From assembly GCA_934120675.1 (NCBI GenBank), contig CAKOUU010000006.1:1-64000 (forward strand): a stretch of DNA of 64,000 nt, given 5' to 3'. Below, in pieces: positions 15,555 through 23,819 of the stretch. How positions within the stretch are numbered: the first letter of the stretch is position 1; each line of letters starts with the position of its first letter. The DNA is from an uncultured Clostridia bacterium (GTDB lineage Bacteria; Bacillota; Clostridia; TANB77; CAG-508). The notes under the pieces were generated by a model. The model was not told the DNA's origin, searched no databases, and saw only the letters and a program-made list of their open reading frames with translations. The position numbers and the translations under genes are program-made.

Positions 15555-15584
15555 AAAAGATAGTACATTGTTGTACTATCTTTT
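15555..15584. terminator. Terminator downstream of aspS
   Basis: AAAAGATAGTACA (15555-15567) and TGTACTATCTTTT (15572-15584) form a perfect 13-bp stem with a 4-base loop, usable in both directions. Confidence 0.8.
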
Positions 15585-15604
15585 CGACATTTTCTGACAA
15601 AATT

Positions 15605-15638
15605 GTGAGACAAATTTGCACTGTCCCTACTGTCTCAC
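15605..15638. repeat. REP-like palindrome, copy C (short form)
   Basis: GTGAGACA (15605-15612) pairs with TGTCTCAC (15631-15638) around TTGCACTGTCCCTAC. The GCACTGTCCCT core is shared with copy D at 21009. The aspS stop codon lies inside the element. Confidence 0.65.
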
Positions 15639-17369
15639 TTCAATGTGAACATCTTTTAATTGTTGTTCAGAAACAGCTGATGGTGCTCTCATAAGTAGGT
15701 CTCTTGCTCTCTTATTTTTAGGGAAAGCAATAACTTCTCTGATATTTTGAGAGTCTTCAATTAACATTACCATTCTGTCAACACCAGGTGCTGCACCTGC
15801 ATGTGGTGGTGTTCCATATTGGAATGCATTATATAATGCACCAAATCTATTTTTAACATCTTCTTCTTTATATCCTGCAATTTCAAAAGCCTTTACCATT
15901 ATTTCTGGGTTGTGGTTTCTTACTGCTCCTGATGCCATTTCATATCCATTACATACTAAATCATATTGATATGCTAATATGTCTAATGGGTCTTTTGTTT
16001 CTAATGCTTCCATTCCGCCTTGTGGCATTGAGAATGGGTTGTGGTTAAAGTCTATTGTTCCCTCATCTGATAATTCATACATTGGGAAGTCTACTATGTA
16101 GCAGAATCTGTAAACATCTTTTTCTAGTAGGTCTAATCTTTTTCCTAATTCAATTCTAACTAAACCTGCTATTTTTTGTGCATTTTTTAACTCATCTGCT
16201 ATGAAGAATACACTTGAGTTCTTGCTCATTCCAAATTCATTTACTAATTGTTCTTTTATATCATCTGTAATGAATTTTGCAATTCCACCTGTAACTTCTC
16301 CTGATTCTTCATATTTTGTCCAAGCTAGTCCTTTTGCTCCTACTTCATCTGATGTAGCATATTCTGTCATTTTGTCAAAGAATTTTCTTCCTTGTTCTGC
16401 TCCATTTGGAACTATAATTGCTTTTATTGTCTTTCCTTCAAATGCTTTAAATTCTGAGTTTACAAAGCATTTTGTTACATCTTGAATTATTAATGGGTTT
16501 CTTAAGTCTGGTTTATCAATTCCGTATTTTTCCATTGCTTCTCTATATGGAATTTTTATAAATGGTCCCTCGTCTACTTTCCATGTTGTAAATTTTTTGA
16601 AAGTATATGGTACAACTTCTTCTATTACTTTGAATACATCTTCTTGTGTTGCAAAGCTCATTTCAAAGTCTAATTGATAGAATTCTCCTGGTGCTCTATC
16701 TGCTCTTGGGTCTTCGTCTCTAAAACATGGAGCGATTTGGAAGTATTTATCAAATCCTGATACCATCAATAATTGTTTAAATTGTTGTGGTGCTTGTGGT
16801 AATGCATAAAATTCTCCTGGATTTAATCTACTTGGTACTAAGTAGTCTCTTGCTCCTTCTGGTGAAGAGTTTGCAAGTATTGGTGTTTGAATTTCTGCAA
16901 ATCCTAATTCATCCATTTTATCTCTTAATGTTTTTAAGATTTTTGAACGTAATAAAATGTTGTTGTGTAGTTTTTCATTTCTTAAATCTAAAAATCTATA
17001 TTCAAGTCTTAAATCTTCTCTAACTTCTTGGTCTGTATTTATTTCAAATGGAAGTACATTTTTGCATTTTCCTAATACTTCTATTTTGTTTGCAATTACT
17101 TCTATTTCACCTGTTGGAATTTTTGTATTTTTATTGCTTCTTTCCACAACTTTTCCTGATATGTGGATACAGCTTTCTGTTGTTAGCTCTTTTGCTTGTT
17201 TTTGTAATTCCTCGTCATTTATTACTATTTGTGTTATTCCGAATTGGTCTCTCAAGTCAATGAATATCATTGCTCCTAAATCTCTTATTTTTTGAATCCA
17301 TCCAGCTAGTTCTATTGTTTCGTTTACATTTGTAATATTCAATTCTCCACATGTTTTTGTTCTATACAT
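15627..17369 (-). CDS. aspS: Aspartyl-tRNA synthetase
   Basis: 580 residues, the bacterial-type length including the GAD insertion. The N-terminal OB-fold (GWIQKIRDLGAMIFIDLRDQ) binds the anticodon. Class II motif 2 is seen in CFRDEDPRADRAPGEFYQLD, and motif 3 in GAAPGVDRMVMLIEDSQNIR near the C-terminus. It ends RAPSAVSEQQLKDVHIEVRQ. Charges tRNA-Asp with aspartate. No T-box is seen in the 200 bp upstream. The stop overlaps REP-like copy C. Confidence 0.97.
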   Translation of the reverse strand: MYRTKTCGELNITNVNETIELAGWIQKIRDLGAMIFIDLRDQFGITQIVINDEELQKQAKELTTESCIHISGKVVERSNKNTKIPTGEIEVIANKIEVLGKCKNVLPFEINTDQEVREDLRLEYRFLDLRNEKLHNNILLRSKILKTLRDKMDELGFAEIQTPILANSSPEGARDYLVPSRLNPGEFYALPQAPQQFKQLLMVSGFDKYFQIAPCFRDEDPRADRAPGEFYQLDFEMSFATQEDVFKVIEEVVPYTFKKFTTWKVDEGPFIKIPYREAMEKYGIDKPDLRNPLIIQDVTKCFVNSEFKAFEGKTIKAIIVPNGAEQGRKFFDKMTEYATSDEVGAKGLAWTKYEESGEVTGGIAKFITDDIKEQLVNEFGMSKNSSVFFIADELKNAQKIAGLVRIELGKRLDLLEKDVYRFCYIVDFPMYELSDEGTIDFNHNPFSMPQGGMEALETKDPLDILAYQYDLVCNGYEMASGAVRNHNPEIMVKAFEIAGYKEEDVKNRFGALYNAFQYGTPPHAGAAPGVDRMVMLIEDSQNIREVIAFPKNKRARDLLMRAPSAVSEQQLKDVHIEVRQ

Positions 17370-17581
17370 TTTTACATCTCCTTTGAATTTCGCTCTTTAA
17401 ATTATGTTTTTTACAAAAAATATTAATATATCAACATTTATAATAATTAATACCTATATTTACTGAACTGCAACATATTGTATCACATTTTTGCAAATTT
17501 TACAATTATTCAATTGAACTTATTTATTTTTTATGCTAAAATTTAAATATATTATATTTTTTAATAAAAGGAGATTTAAAA

Positions 17582-18520
17582 ATGCCAAAAGAAGTTTTTG
17601 ATTTTTATGACAGAACAAGTTTAAAATCATATAATTTAGATAAAAGTATGCAATATCAATTAAATATTTTAGGAAGTCTTGATGTTTTTACTAGAAAGCA
17701 TTCCGAAAATGTTGCAAGTGTTGTTTGTAGAATTTGTCAATATCTACATTGTACTAAAAGTTTTACTGAATATTGTACAATTTGTGCTTATTTACATGAT
17801 ATCGGTAAGCAATTTATTCCACCTAGTATTTTGCAAAAACATTCTCAACTTACTGACGAAGAGTATGAAATTATGAAAAAGCACACTACTATTGGTTACA
17901 AAATTTGTATGGATGATTTAAAATTAAGGCCTTATGCTGCTGGTACTCTTTATCACCATGAAGCTTTAAATGGAACTGGTTATCCTAATGCTTTAGTAAA
18001 AAAAGATATTCCATATGAAGGTCAAATAATTCGTGTTGCTGATGTATATGATGCTATTGTTAGTAAAAGACAATATAAATCACACGTTGGAATTATTGAT
18101 ACTCTTAAAATTATAATTGATGACTGTAAACCTATTGAGCATCCTGAGTCATACAAAGTACCTGTCAAAGATGTTAAAATTGGTAAAAATAATCCTGTTA
18201 TTGTTAGAGCATTAATCAAAGTTGTTTTAGATGATACTGAATATGAAATTTCTTGTGTTATGGATTATTTAAAAGATTTAAAAAAGGAAATCAAAAGACT
18301 TTCTGAAGTTGAAAAATATGATAAAAAGAGGCTTTCTTCTAAAAGTGAGCATAAACAGAATTATTATTTAGAGGGTATGAAGTGTTTATTAATTGGTCAA
18401 GAGACTGTTGATAATTATTCGGAGGTTTTAAGTTCTTATAGAAACATTTATAAAACTAAAACAGAGCATATTGCTCAATTATCTAAAGAAATTAAAATAA
18501 TTAAAAAATTAAAAGTTTAA
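17582..18520 (+). CDS. HD-GYP domain phosphodiesterase
   Basis: 312 residues, start after AAAGGAGAT. The HD-GYP core covers residues about 25-165: RKHSENVASVV, the catalytic LHDIGKQFIPPSIL, the KKHTTIGYKIC helix, and YHHEALNGTGYPNAL, which gives the HHE..GxGYP signature, then RVADVYDAIVSKRQY. This family hydrolyses cyclic di-GMP. The C-terminal 110 residues are charged helices with no recognised receiver or sensor domain. The gene is alone between terminators, opposite in direction to aspS and mazF. The usual Asp before GxGYP is Asn here (NGTGYP). Confidence 0.85.
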   Translation: MPKEVFDFYDRTSLKSYNLDKSMQYQLNILGSLDVFTRKHSENVASVVCRICQYLHCTKSFTEYCTICAYLHDIGKQFIPPSILQKHSQLTDEEYEIMKKHTTIGYKICMDDLKLRPYAAGTLYHHEALNGTGYPNALVKKDIPYEGQIIRVADVYDAIVSKRQYKSHVGIIDTLKIIIDDCKPIEHPESYKVPVKDVKIGKNNPVIVRALIKVVLDDTEYEISCVMDYLKDLKKEIKRLSEVEKYDKKRLSSKSEHKQNYYLEGMKCLLIGQETVDNYSEVLSSYRNIYKTKTEHIAQLSKEIKIIKKLKV

Positions 18521-18615
18521 ATATGTAATACAAGAATAACAAATTTATGAATAAATTTTCTGTTCAACTTAATTTTGTATATTTGGAAAGTTGCATAATT
18601 ATACTAATATAAGAT

Positions 18616-18665
18616 AAAAGCAAACATTAAAATTTTTAAAATATTTAATGTTTGCTTTTTTATTT
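18616..18665. terminator. Terminator between HD-GYP gene and mazF
   Basis: AAAAGCAAACATTAAA (18616-18631) pairs perfectly with TTTAATGTTTGCTTTT (18644-18659), with U tails on both strands, serving both convergent genes. Confidence 0.85.
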
Positions 18666-18698
18666 GTTAAAATATCTGCCAATTTTTTAGCATGATAT

Positions 18699-19049
18699 TT
18701 ATTCTTCTAGTCCAAAACTCACCCAAAGGGCATTATTTATTTTATTTATAATCTTTTCATCTTCAATATGACCTATCTTTTCTTTTAATCTACTTTTGTC
18801 TATTGTTCTTATTTGTTCTGCTAATACAACCGAATTGTTTTTTAATCCACATTGTTCTGAATCAATTTCTATATGTGTTGGTAGTTTTGTTTTATTCATT
18901 TGTGATGTTATTGCTGCTGCAATTACTGTTGGACTATATTTGTTGCCCATATCATTTTGTATTATTAAAACAGGTCTTATACCCCCTTGCTCTGAGCCAA
19001 CAACTGGACTTAAATCTGCATAAAACATATCTCCTCTTTTTATTACCAT
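18699..19049 (-). CDS. mazF: MazF/PemK-family endoribonuclease (EndoA-like)
   Basis: 116 residues from MVIKRGDMFYADLSPVVGSE, the typical EndoA start; this ATG is eight bases from AGGAG, while an upstream GTG overlaps the site. Conserved motifs are GSEQGGIRPVLIIQND, VIAAAITSQ and VLAEQIRTIDKSRL. The family cleaves mRNA at short sequences. No MazE-like antitoxin is adjacent: the upstream gene encodes a LolA-like membrane protein. It may be an orphan housekeeping EndoA with the antitoxin elsewhere. Confidence 0.9.
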   Translation of the reverse strand: MVIKRGDMFYADLSPVVGSEQGGIRPVLIIQNDMGNKYSPTVIAAAITSQMNKTKLPTHIEIDSEQCGLKNNSVVLAEQIRTIDKSRLKEKIGHIEDEKIINKINNALWVSFGLEE

Positions 19050-19127
19050 AACATTCACTCCTAATATTGGTATATGTCAAGAATGTCTTTTTTTACATTA
19101 TTTTGTTAAGATAAATAATTTTACTTT

Positions 19128-19853
19128 TTATATTTCTGTTGATGCGTTTATCATTCTAAATGCATATATTTTTTCGTTTGCTACTTTATTTATATTTATC
19201 TCATTATATATTATGTAAATTATTGTGTTTTGGTTAGTATCTTTTATCTCCATTTTTATTGGCTTTCCGTTTTCTTTTGATACATATAATTTTTCATATT
19301 TTTGGTAATTGTTTTCTGTTTTTGCTGTTGTTTCCATTATTATTTGATTATTTTCTTCTTTGAATTTTGAGTTTGTGTTGCTTTTATAATTTTCTATGAA
19401 ACTTGCTAAATCCATATTGTTTTGAGTTATTTCTTGGTAGTTTTCTATAATTTTTGTTAGACTTAATTGTGTGTTTTCAATTTTTAAAGTATTGTTTTCT
19501 TTTATTATTTTTACTCCTTGTATATTACTTGGTTCTAGTACTTCCTGTGTATTGTTTTGGTTGTCTATGTATGTTTGTTTCATTTTGTATTTGTTACTGT
19601 TTTTGTTGCTTTTGACTTCTACTTCAATTTGCGTTTCGTATGAACTTATATTTAAAATGTAATTTACTATTTCTTGACTACTACTATTGTTTCCAATTTT
19701 TAAGTTTTTAGCCGTTTTATTGTTATTTTTTATTAATATTGTTGTAATTATTGCTATTGCAATTATTAGTGCCGTTATTATTAGTATTATTTTTGTTTTG
19801 CTTTTTTCTTTTGTTTTGTTATGTTTGTGATGATATATTTGTTTTTTTTGCAT
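19128..19853 (-). CDS. Membrane-anchored LolA/GerS-like protein
   Basis: 241 residues. A basic leader (HHKHNKTKEKSKTK) and one membrane helix (residues 21-42, IILIITALIIAIAIITTILI) anchor an extracellular domain. That domain has the alternating beta pattern of LolA-fold proteins (YETQIEVEVKSNKNSNKYKM, KLYVSKENGKPIKMEIKDTN). In Clostridia such proteins include the germination lipoprotein GerS, though no lipobox Cys is seen here. The ribosome site AGGAGG lies inside a hairpin that also looks like the terminator of the upstream dusB. Confidence 0.55.
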   Translation of the reverse strand: MQKKQIYHHKHNKTKEKSKTKIILIITALIIAIAIITTILIKNNNKTAKNLKIGNNSSSQEIVNYILNISSYETQIEVEVKSNKNSNKYKMKQTYIDNQNNTQEVLEPSNIQGVKIIKENNTLKIENTQLSLTKIIENYQEITQNNMDLASFIENYKSNTNSKFKEENNQIIMETTAKTENNYQKYEKLYVSKENGKPIKMEIKDTNQNTIIYIIYNEININKVANEKIYAFRMINASTEI

Positions 19854-19857
19854 AATT

Positions 19858-19902
19858 AAAAGCCTCCTAAAAATTTTTCTTATTAATTTTTATTAGGCTT
19901 TT
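19858..19902 (-). terminator. Terminator-like hairpin sequestering a ribosome site
   Basis: AAAAGCCT (19858-19865 complement) pairs with AGGCTTTT (19895-19902), and AT pairs extend the stem inward. On the minus strand the 3' arm contains TTAGGAGGCTTTT, the ribosome site for the gene starting at 19853. It may be both the dusB terminator and a translational switch. Confidence 0.6.
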
Positions 19903-20015
19903 TTGTTTTTAATGTTTAGTTTTTGCTTGTTTTCGTCGCAAATTTTGACTTTATTTTTGTTTTTAATATTATATATTATCAACATTTCTTTTTGTGTTAT
20001 ATCACCAAATTCTAT

Positions 20016-20987
20016 TTATAGTAAAAAGTAATCCTCAACTGTTTTCATTAATAAATCTTTATCTTCAATTTTATTAATTTCATATCTAAATTCACTAGAA
20101 TTTGGCATATTTTTAGTATACCAAGCAATGTGTTTTCTCATTTCTCTAATGGCTGTTACTTCTGGTTTATTTTCCAACTCCAATTTTATTTGTTCTTTTA
20201 TAACTCTAAGTTTTTCCTCATTTGATACTTCAGGCAACTTTTCTCCTGTTTCTAAGAAATGTTTTATTTTTGCAAATATCCAAGGATTTCCAAATGTTCC
20301 ACGGCCTATCATAATTCCATCTACACCTGTGTATTCAAACATTTTTAATGCTGATTCTTCATCGACTATGTCTCCATTTCCCATTACTGGAATGCTTACC
20401 GCTTCTTTTACTTTTTTAATAATGTCTAAATCTGCTTTTCCTGAATACATTTCTGTTCTTGTTCTTCCATGAATTGTTATTGCTGATACTCCAGCTTTTT
20501 CTGCCATTTTTGCAAAATCAACTGCTACAATATGTTCGTAGTCCCATCCTTTTCTAATTTTTAAAGTTACAGGTTTAGTTGAGTTTTTTACAACTGCTTT
20601 TATTACTTTTTCAGCTTGTTCTATGTCTAACAAAAGTTTACTACCATCACCATTTTTTACTACTTTTGGTGCTGGACATCCCATATTTATATCTACTATA
20701 TCAGCTAATTCTGATACATATTTTGCTGCATATCCCATTGTTTCTTCATCACTACCAAATATTTGCATACTTATTGGTCTTTTTTCTCCTTCTGTATTCA
20801 TTAGTAATTTTGTTTTTGAATCGTCGTGAAATATTGCTTTACTACTTACCATTTCTGTGCATACTAGTCCTGGTCCAAATTCTTTACATATTTTTCTAAA
20901 TGGTAAGTCTGTCACTCCTGCCATTGGAGCTAATATTAAGTTATTTTCTAATTCTACATTTCCTATTTTTAATTTTTTTAAATACAT
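20016..20987 (-). CDS. dusB: tRNA-dihydrouridine synthase DusB
   Basis: 323 residues from MYLKKLKIGNVELENNLILA, four bases after GGAGG. The in-frame extension upstream is REP-like copy D, not protein. This FMN enzyme reduces uridines in tRNA D-loops. Family motifs: APMAGVTDLPFR, the DINMGCPAPKVVKNGDGSKL segment with the catalytic Cys, TLKIRKGWD, TIHGRTRTEMYSG, and GNGDIVDEESAL. The C-terminal helical tRNA-binding domain is complete. It follows rodA on the same strand. Confidence 0.95.
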   Translation of the reverse strand: MYLKKLKIGNVELENNLILAPMAGVTDLPFRKICKEFGPGLVCTEMVSSKAIFHDDSKTKLLMNTEGEKRPISMQIFGSDEETMGYAAKYVSELADIVDINMGCPAPKVVKNGDGSKLLLDIEQAEKVIKAVVKNSTKPVTLKIRKGWDYEHIVAVDFAKMAEKAGVSAITIHGRTRTEMYSGKADLDIIKKVKEAVSIPVMGNGDIVDEESALKMFEYTGVDGIMIGRGTFGNPWIFAKIKHFLETGEKLPEVSNEEKLRVIKEQIKLELENKPEVTAIREMRKHIAWYTKNMPNSSEFRYEINKIEDKDLLMKTVEDYFLL

Positions 20988-21008
20988 AATTCCTCCGATA
21001 AAAAAATC

Positions 21009-21035
21009 GGGATTAAAGCACTGTCCCTCAATCCC
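21009..21035. repeat. REP-like element, copy D (single arm)
   Basis: GGGATT (21009-21014) and AATCCC (21030-21035) enclose AAAGCACTGTCCCTC. It shares the GCACTGTCCCT core with copy C and the GGGATT...AATCCC ends with copies A, E and G. It lies between rodA and dusB. Confidence 0.65.
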
Positions 21036-21037
21036 CA

Positions 21038-22145
21038 TTATTTTACAAATATTGTTTTTTGTCTTTTACTACTAATGTTTAATAGAATTCCTATTAGCAT
21101 ATAACTTGTTATCATTGAGCTTCCACCGTAACTTACAAATAATAATGGTACACCTGTAATTGGCAATAGTCCCATTACCATTCCAATATTTTCTGCCATA
21201 TGGAATAAAAATACTCCGGCTATTCCAGAAGCAATTATTGAACCTGTTGTGTTTTTAGCTGTCTTTGCTATATAAATCGATTTTGTTACCAAAAATACAT
21301 ATAATACTATAATTGTACCGTGCAACTATAAATCCCATTTCTTCGCTAATTACGGAAAAAATAAAGTCTGTTGTTTTTGGGTATAAATATCCAAGTTGTG
21401 TTTGGTTTCCTTTTAATAGTCCCATTCCTGTTAATTGTCCTGCTCCTATAGCTAACTTTGATTGTATTATATTGTATCCGCTTCCACGTGGGTCAGATTC
21501 TGGGTTTAAAAATATATCAATTCTTTTTTTTGCATGGTCTGGCAATATAAAGTTATATAGTATTGGTAATGAAATACATGCAATTAACAATGCTCCTATT
21601 ATGTATTTTTTGTCTAGTCCTGATGTAAACAATATCATAGCTAGTGCTACGCAAAAGGCCATTGCTGTTCCATAATCTGGTTGTTTTATTATTAGTAATA
21701 ATGGTACTGCTACTGCGGCAAATATTATTAATAGCCTTGTTGGTTTGTTTATATCGTCTGCATATCTTTCTTGTATTTTGGATATTATAAATGCTAAAAA
21801 TAATATAACTGCTACTTTTGCAAATTCTGATGGTTGGAGTGAAAATCCTCCTATATCAAACCAGCTTGTTGCTCCATTTATTGGTTTTGTAAATAATACT
21901 GCTATTAGCAGAATAATGGATATGCCATAAAAAATTGGTGATAGTTTTACCAATGTCTCATAGTTTATTAGTGTTACTATTACCATTATTACAAGGCTTA
22001 TTACTAGCCATATTATTTGTTTTTTGAATTCGTCATATCCTGTCTCTTGTGTGGCTGAAAATAGTGCAATTACTCCTATTATTGATAGAATAATTGCTAC
22101 TATTAATAGTCCCCATTCTATGTTTTTATATTCATTTCTTCTCAT
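21038..22145 (-). pseudogene. rodA: RodA/FtsW-family SEDS protein with one frameshift
   Basis: Two overlapping frames (21255-22145 and 21038-21325) together make one SEDS glycosyltransferase of about 370 residues with roughly ten membrane segments. Motifs: FSLQPSEFAKVAVILFLAFI, KQPDYGTAMAFC, and PRGSGYNIIQSKLAIGAGQL in the first part; the C-terminal GLLPITGVPLLFVSYGGSSM in the second. The break is at about 21312-21325, where EEMGFIVA should continue as a G-rich turn into TIIVLYVFLVTK; one extra base explains it. RodA polymerises peptidoglycan during elongation and is usually essential, so a sequencing error is at least as likely as a real pseudogene. Third gene of minD-minE-rodA. Confidence 0.85.
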
Positions 22146-22166
22146 TAAATCACTCTTTTTCTTTTT

Positions 22167-22826
22167 TTATTTTTTTGATTTAACTGTTTTCGTGTCTTCT
22201 ATTTTTTCAATTACTTCTTTTATAACTTCTTTAGCTGTTTCTTGTTTTTCACTATCTTCGTTATTTTCTTTTTCATTTTCTTCTTTATTTTTATCTTGTT
22301 CTTCATTTACAGCTGTTTCTCGGTCATTTTTATTTTTTGTTTCTTTCTTTTCAGCCTGTTTTTTATCGTCTTTTTCTGGCTTTTCTTTTTTATCTTCTTC
22401 AATTATTTTTTCTGATTTTGCTTTTGCTTCTTCTTTTTTTACTTCAGTTATTTCTTCTTTTTTAGCATTTTCCTTATTTTCTTGTTTCTCTTCAACTTCT
22501 TTTTTGCCTATTTTTCTGGCGTCATTTTTTATATTAAGAATAGGAATGTTTGCATATAGTGCTGGAGCTCCATTTGTTCCATCTTCGTTTTCTTTGTTTG
22601 TTAATCTAACGTCAATTTCTTTTTCGTCAACTTCTATATATTTTTTTATTACATCAATTATTTCTTGTTTCATAAGTTCCAAAAAGTCTGCTGATACATT
22701 TGCTCTGTCTTGCATTAGAACTAAATGTAATCTTTCTTTTGCAGCTTCTTTTGAATTTTCTTGTGCTTGTTTTTTTTCTTCTTTCTTGCCTATACTTTTA
22801 AAAAAGTTTACTATGTTTTCAAACAT
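22167..22826 (-). CDS. minE: MinE with a 120-residue charged extension
   Basis: 219 residues; ordinary MinE is about 90. Residues 1-95 are MinE: an N-terminal amphipathic helix (MFENIVNFFKSIGKK), the MinD-contact strand (KERLHLVLMQDRANVS), FLELMKQEIIDVIKKYIEVD and the C-terminal strands. Residues about 105-219 are almost entirely Lys and Glu with some Asn and Asp, and no clear fold. MinE displaces MinD from the membrane so that MinC inhibits Z-rings at the poles. It follows minD by 29 bp. No minC is present here. Confidence 0.88.
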   Translation of the reverse strand: MFENIVNFFKSIGKKEEKKQAQENSKEAAKERLHLVLMQDRANVSADFLELMKQEIIDVIKKYIEVDEKEIDVRLTNKENEDGTNGAPALYANIPILNIKNDARKIGKKEVEEKQENKENAKKEEITEVKKEEAKAKSEKIIEEDKKEKPEKDDKKQAEKKETKNKNDRETAVNEEQDKNKEENEKENNEDSEKQETAKEVIKEVIEKIEDTKTVKSKK

Positions 22827-22855
22827 TTTTTCCTATCCCTCCACTTGCTTATATC

Positions 22856-23647
22856 TTATTTTTTGAATAATCTTTTAATTTTTGCCCAAATTCCTTTTTC
22901 TCTACCAGGTATTGTTATTTCTATCTTTTCTCCTAATACCCTTTTTGCAATTTCCATATATGCTTTTCCTGATGGTGCTCTTTTATTTTGTATTACTGGT
23001 TCACCTTTGTTTGTTTGTGTTATTATGTATTCATCGTCTGGTACGACACCTATTAGGTCTATTGATAATAAATCTACTATGTCATCAACATCCATCATTT
23101 CGCCTCTTCTAACCATATTAGGTCTTATTCTGTTTATTACTAATTCTGGATTTTTTATTTCTGATGATTCTAATAGTCCTATTATTCTGTCTGCATCTCT
23201 TATTGCTGATATTTCTGCTGTTGTTACTACTATTGCTCTGTCTGCTCCTGCAATAGCATTTTTAAATCCTTGTTCTATTCCTGCTGGGCAGTCTATTAGT
23301 ATATAGTCAAATTCTTCTTTTAGTTTATCTGTTAATTCCTTCATTTGTTCTTCATTTACGGCGCTTTTATCTCTTGTTTGTGCAGCTGGTAGTAGGTATA
23401 GTTCTTTGAATCTTTTATCTTTTATTAGGGCTTGTCTTAGTTTGCATTTTTTTTCTACAACATCTACTATGTCATATACTATTCTGTTTTCTAGTCCCAT
23501 TACAACGTCTAAGTTTCTTAGTCCTATGTCTGTATCTATTAAACATACTTTTTTTCCTTCTACTGCTAGGCTTGAGCCTAAATTTGCTGTTGTTGTTGTT
23601 TTTCCTACTCCACCTTTTCCTGATGTTATAACTATTACTTCTCCCAT
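22856..23647 (-). CDS. minD: Septum site-determining ATPase MinD
   Basis: 263 residues from MGEVIVITSGKGGVGKTTTT, eight bases after AAGGAGG. The deviant Walker A (GKGGVGKTT), DTDIGLRNLDVVMG, LIDCPAGIEQGF and the C-terminal amphipathic membrane-targeting helix (GIWAKIKRLFKK) are all present. MinD binds the membrane as an ATP dimer and recruits MinC and MinE. First gene of minD-minE-rodA; the usual minC is not upstream, where a surface-protein gene and terminator are found instead. Confidence 0.96.
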   Translation of the reverse strand: MGEVIVITSGKGGVGKTTTTANLGSSLAVEGKKVCLIDTDIGLRNLDVVMGLENRIVYDIVDVVEKKCKLRQALIKDKRFKELYLLPAAQTRDKSAVNEEQMKELTDKLKEEFDYILIDCPAGIEQGFKNAIAGADRAIVVTTAEISAIRDADRIIGLLESSEIKNPELVINRIRPNMVRRGEMMDVDDIVDLLSIDLIGVVPDDEYIITQTNKGEPVIQNKRAPSGKAYMEIAKRVLGEKIEITIPGREKGIWAKIKRLFKK

Positions 23648-23770
23648 ATCTTTCCTCCTTAGGATTTTAAAAACACTCATTTTTTTATGTATATATAATA
23701 CAACGATTTTCTTAAAAAGTCAATGTATTTGTGGACTTTTAATAATTATTTATTGTTGATATCAAGCAGA

Positions 23771-23806
23771 AAAACATACTCTATAATTTTAAATAAAGTA
23801 TGTTTT
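23771..23806 (-). terminator. Terminator after the SUMF1-type surface gene
   Basis: AAAACATACT (23771-23780) pairs with AGTATGTTTT (23797-23806), with U-rich flanks; it lies 14 bp past the stop of the gene ending at 23820 on the minus strand. Confidence 0.75.
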
Positions 23807-23819
23807 TTTACTATTATTT

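Noticed and set aside
17370..17581. T-box leader for aspS
   Set aside because: No T-box sequence or specifier-loop pattern could be seen in the upstream region on the minus strand.
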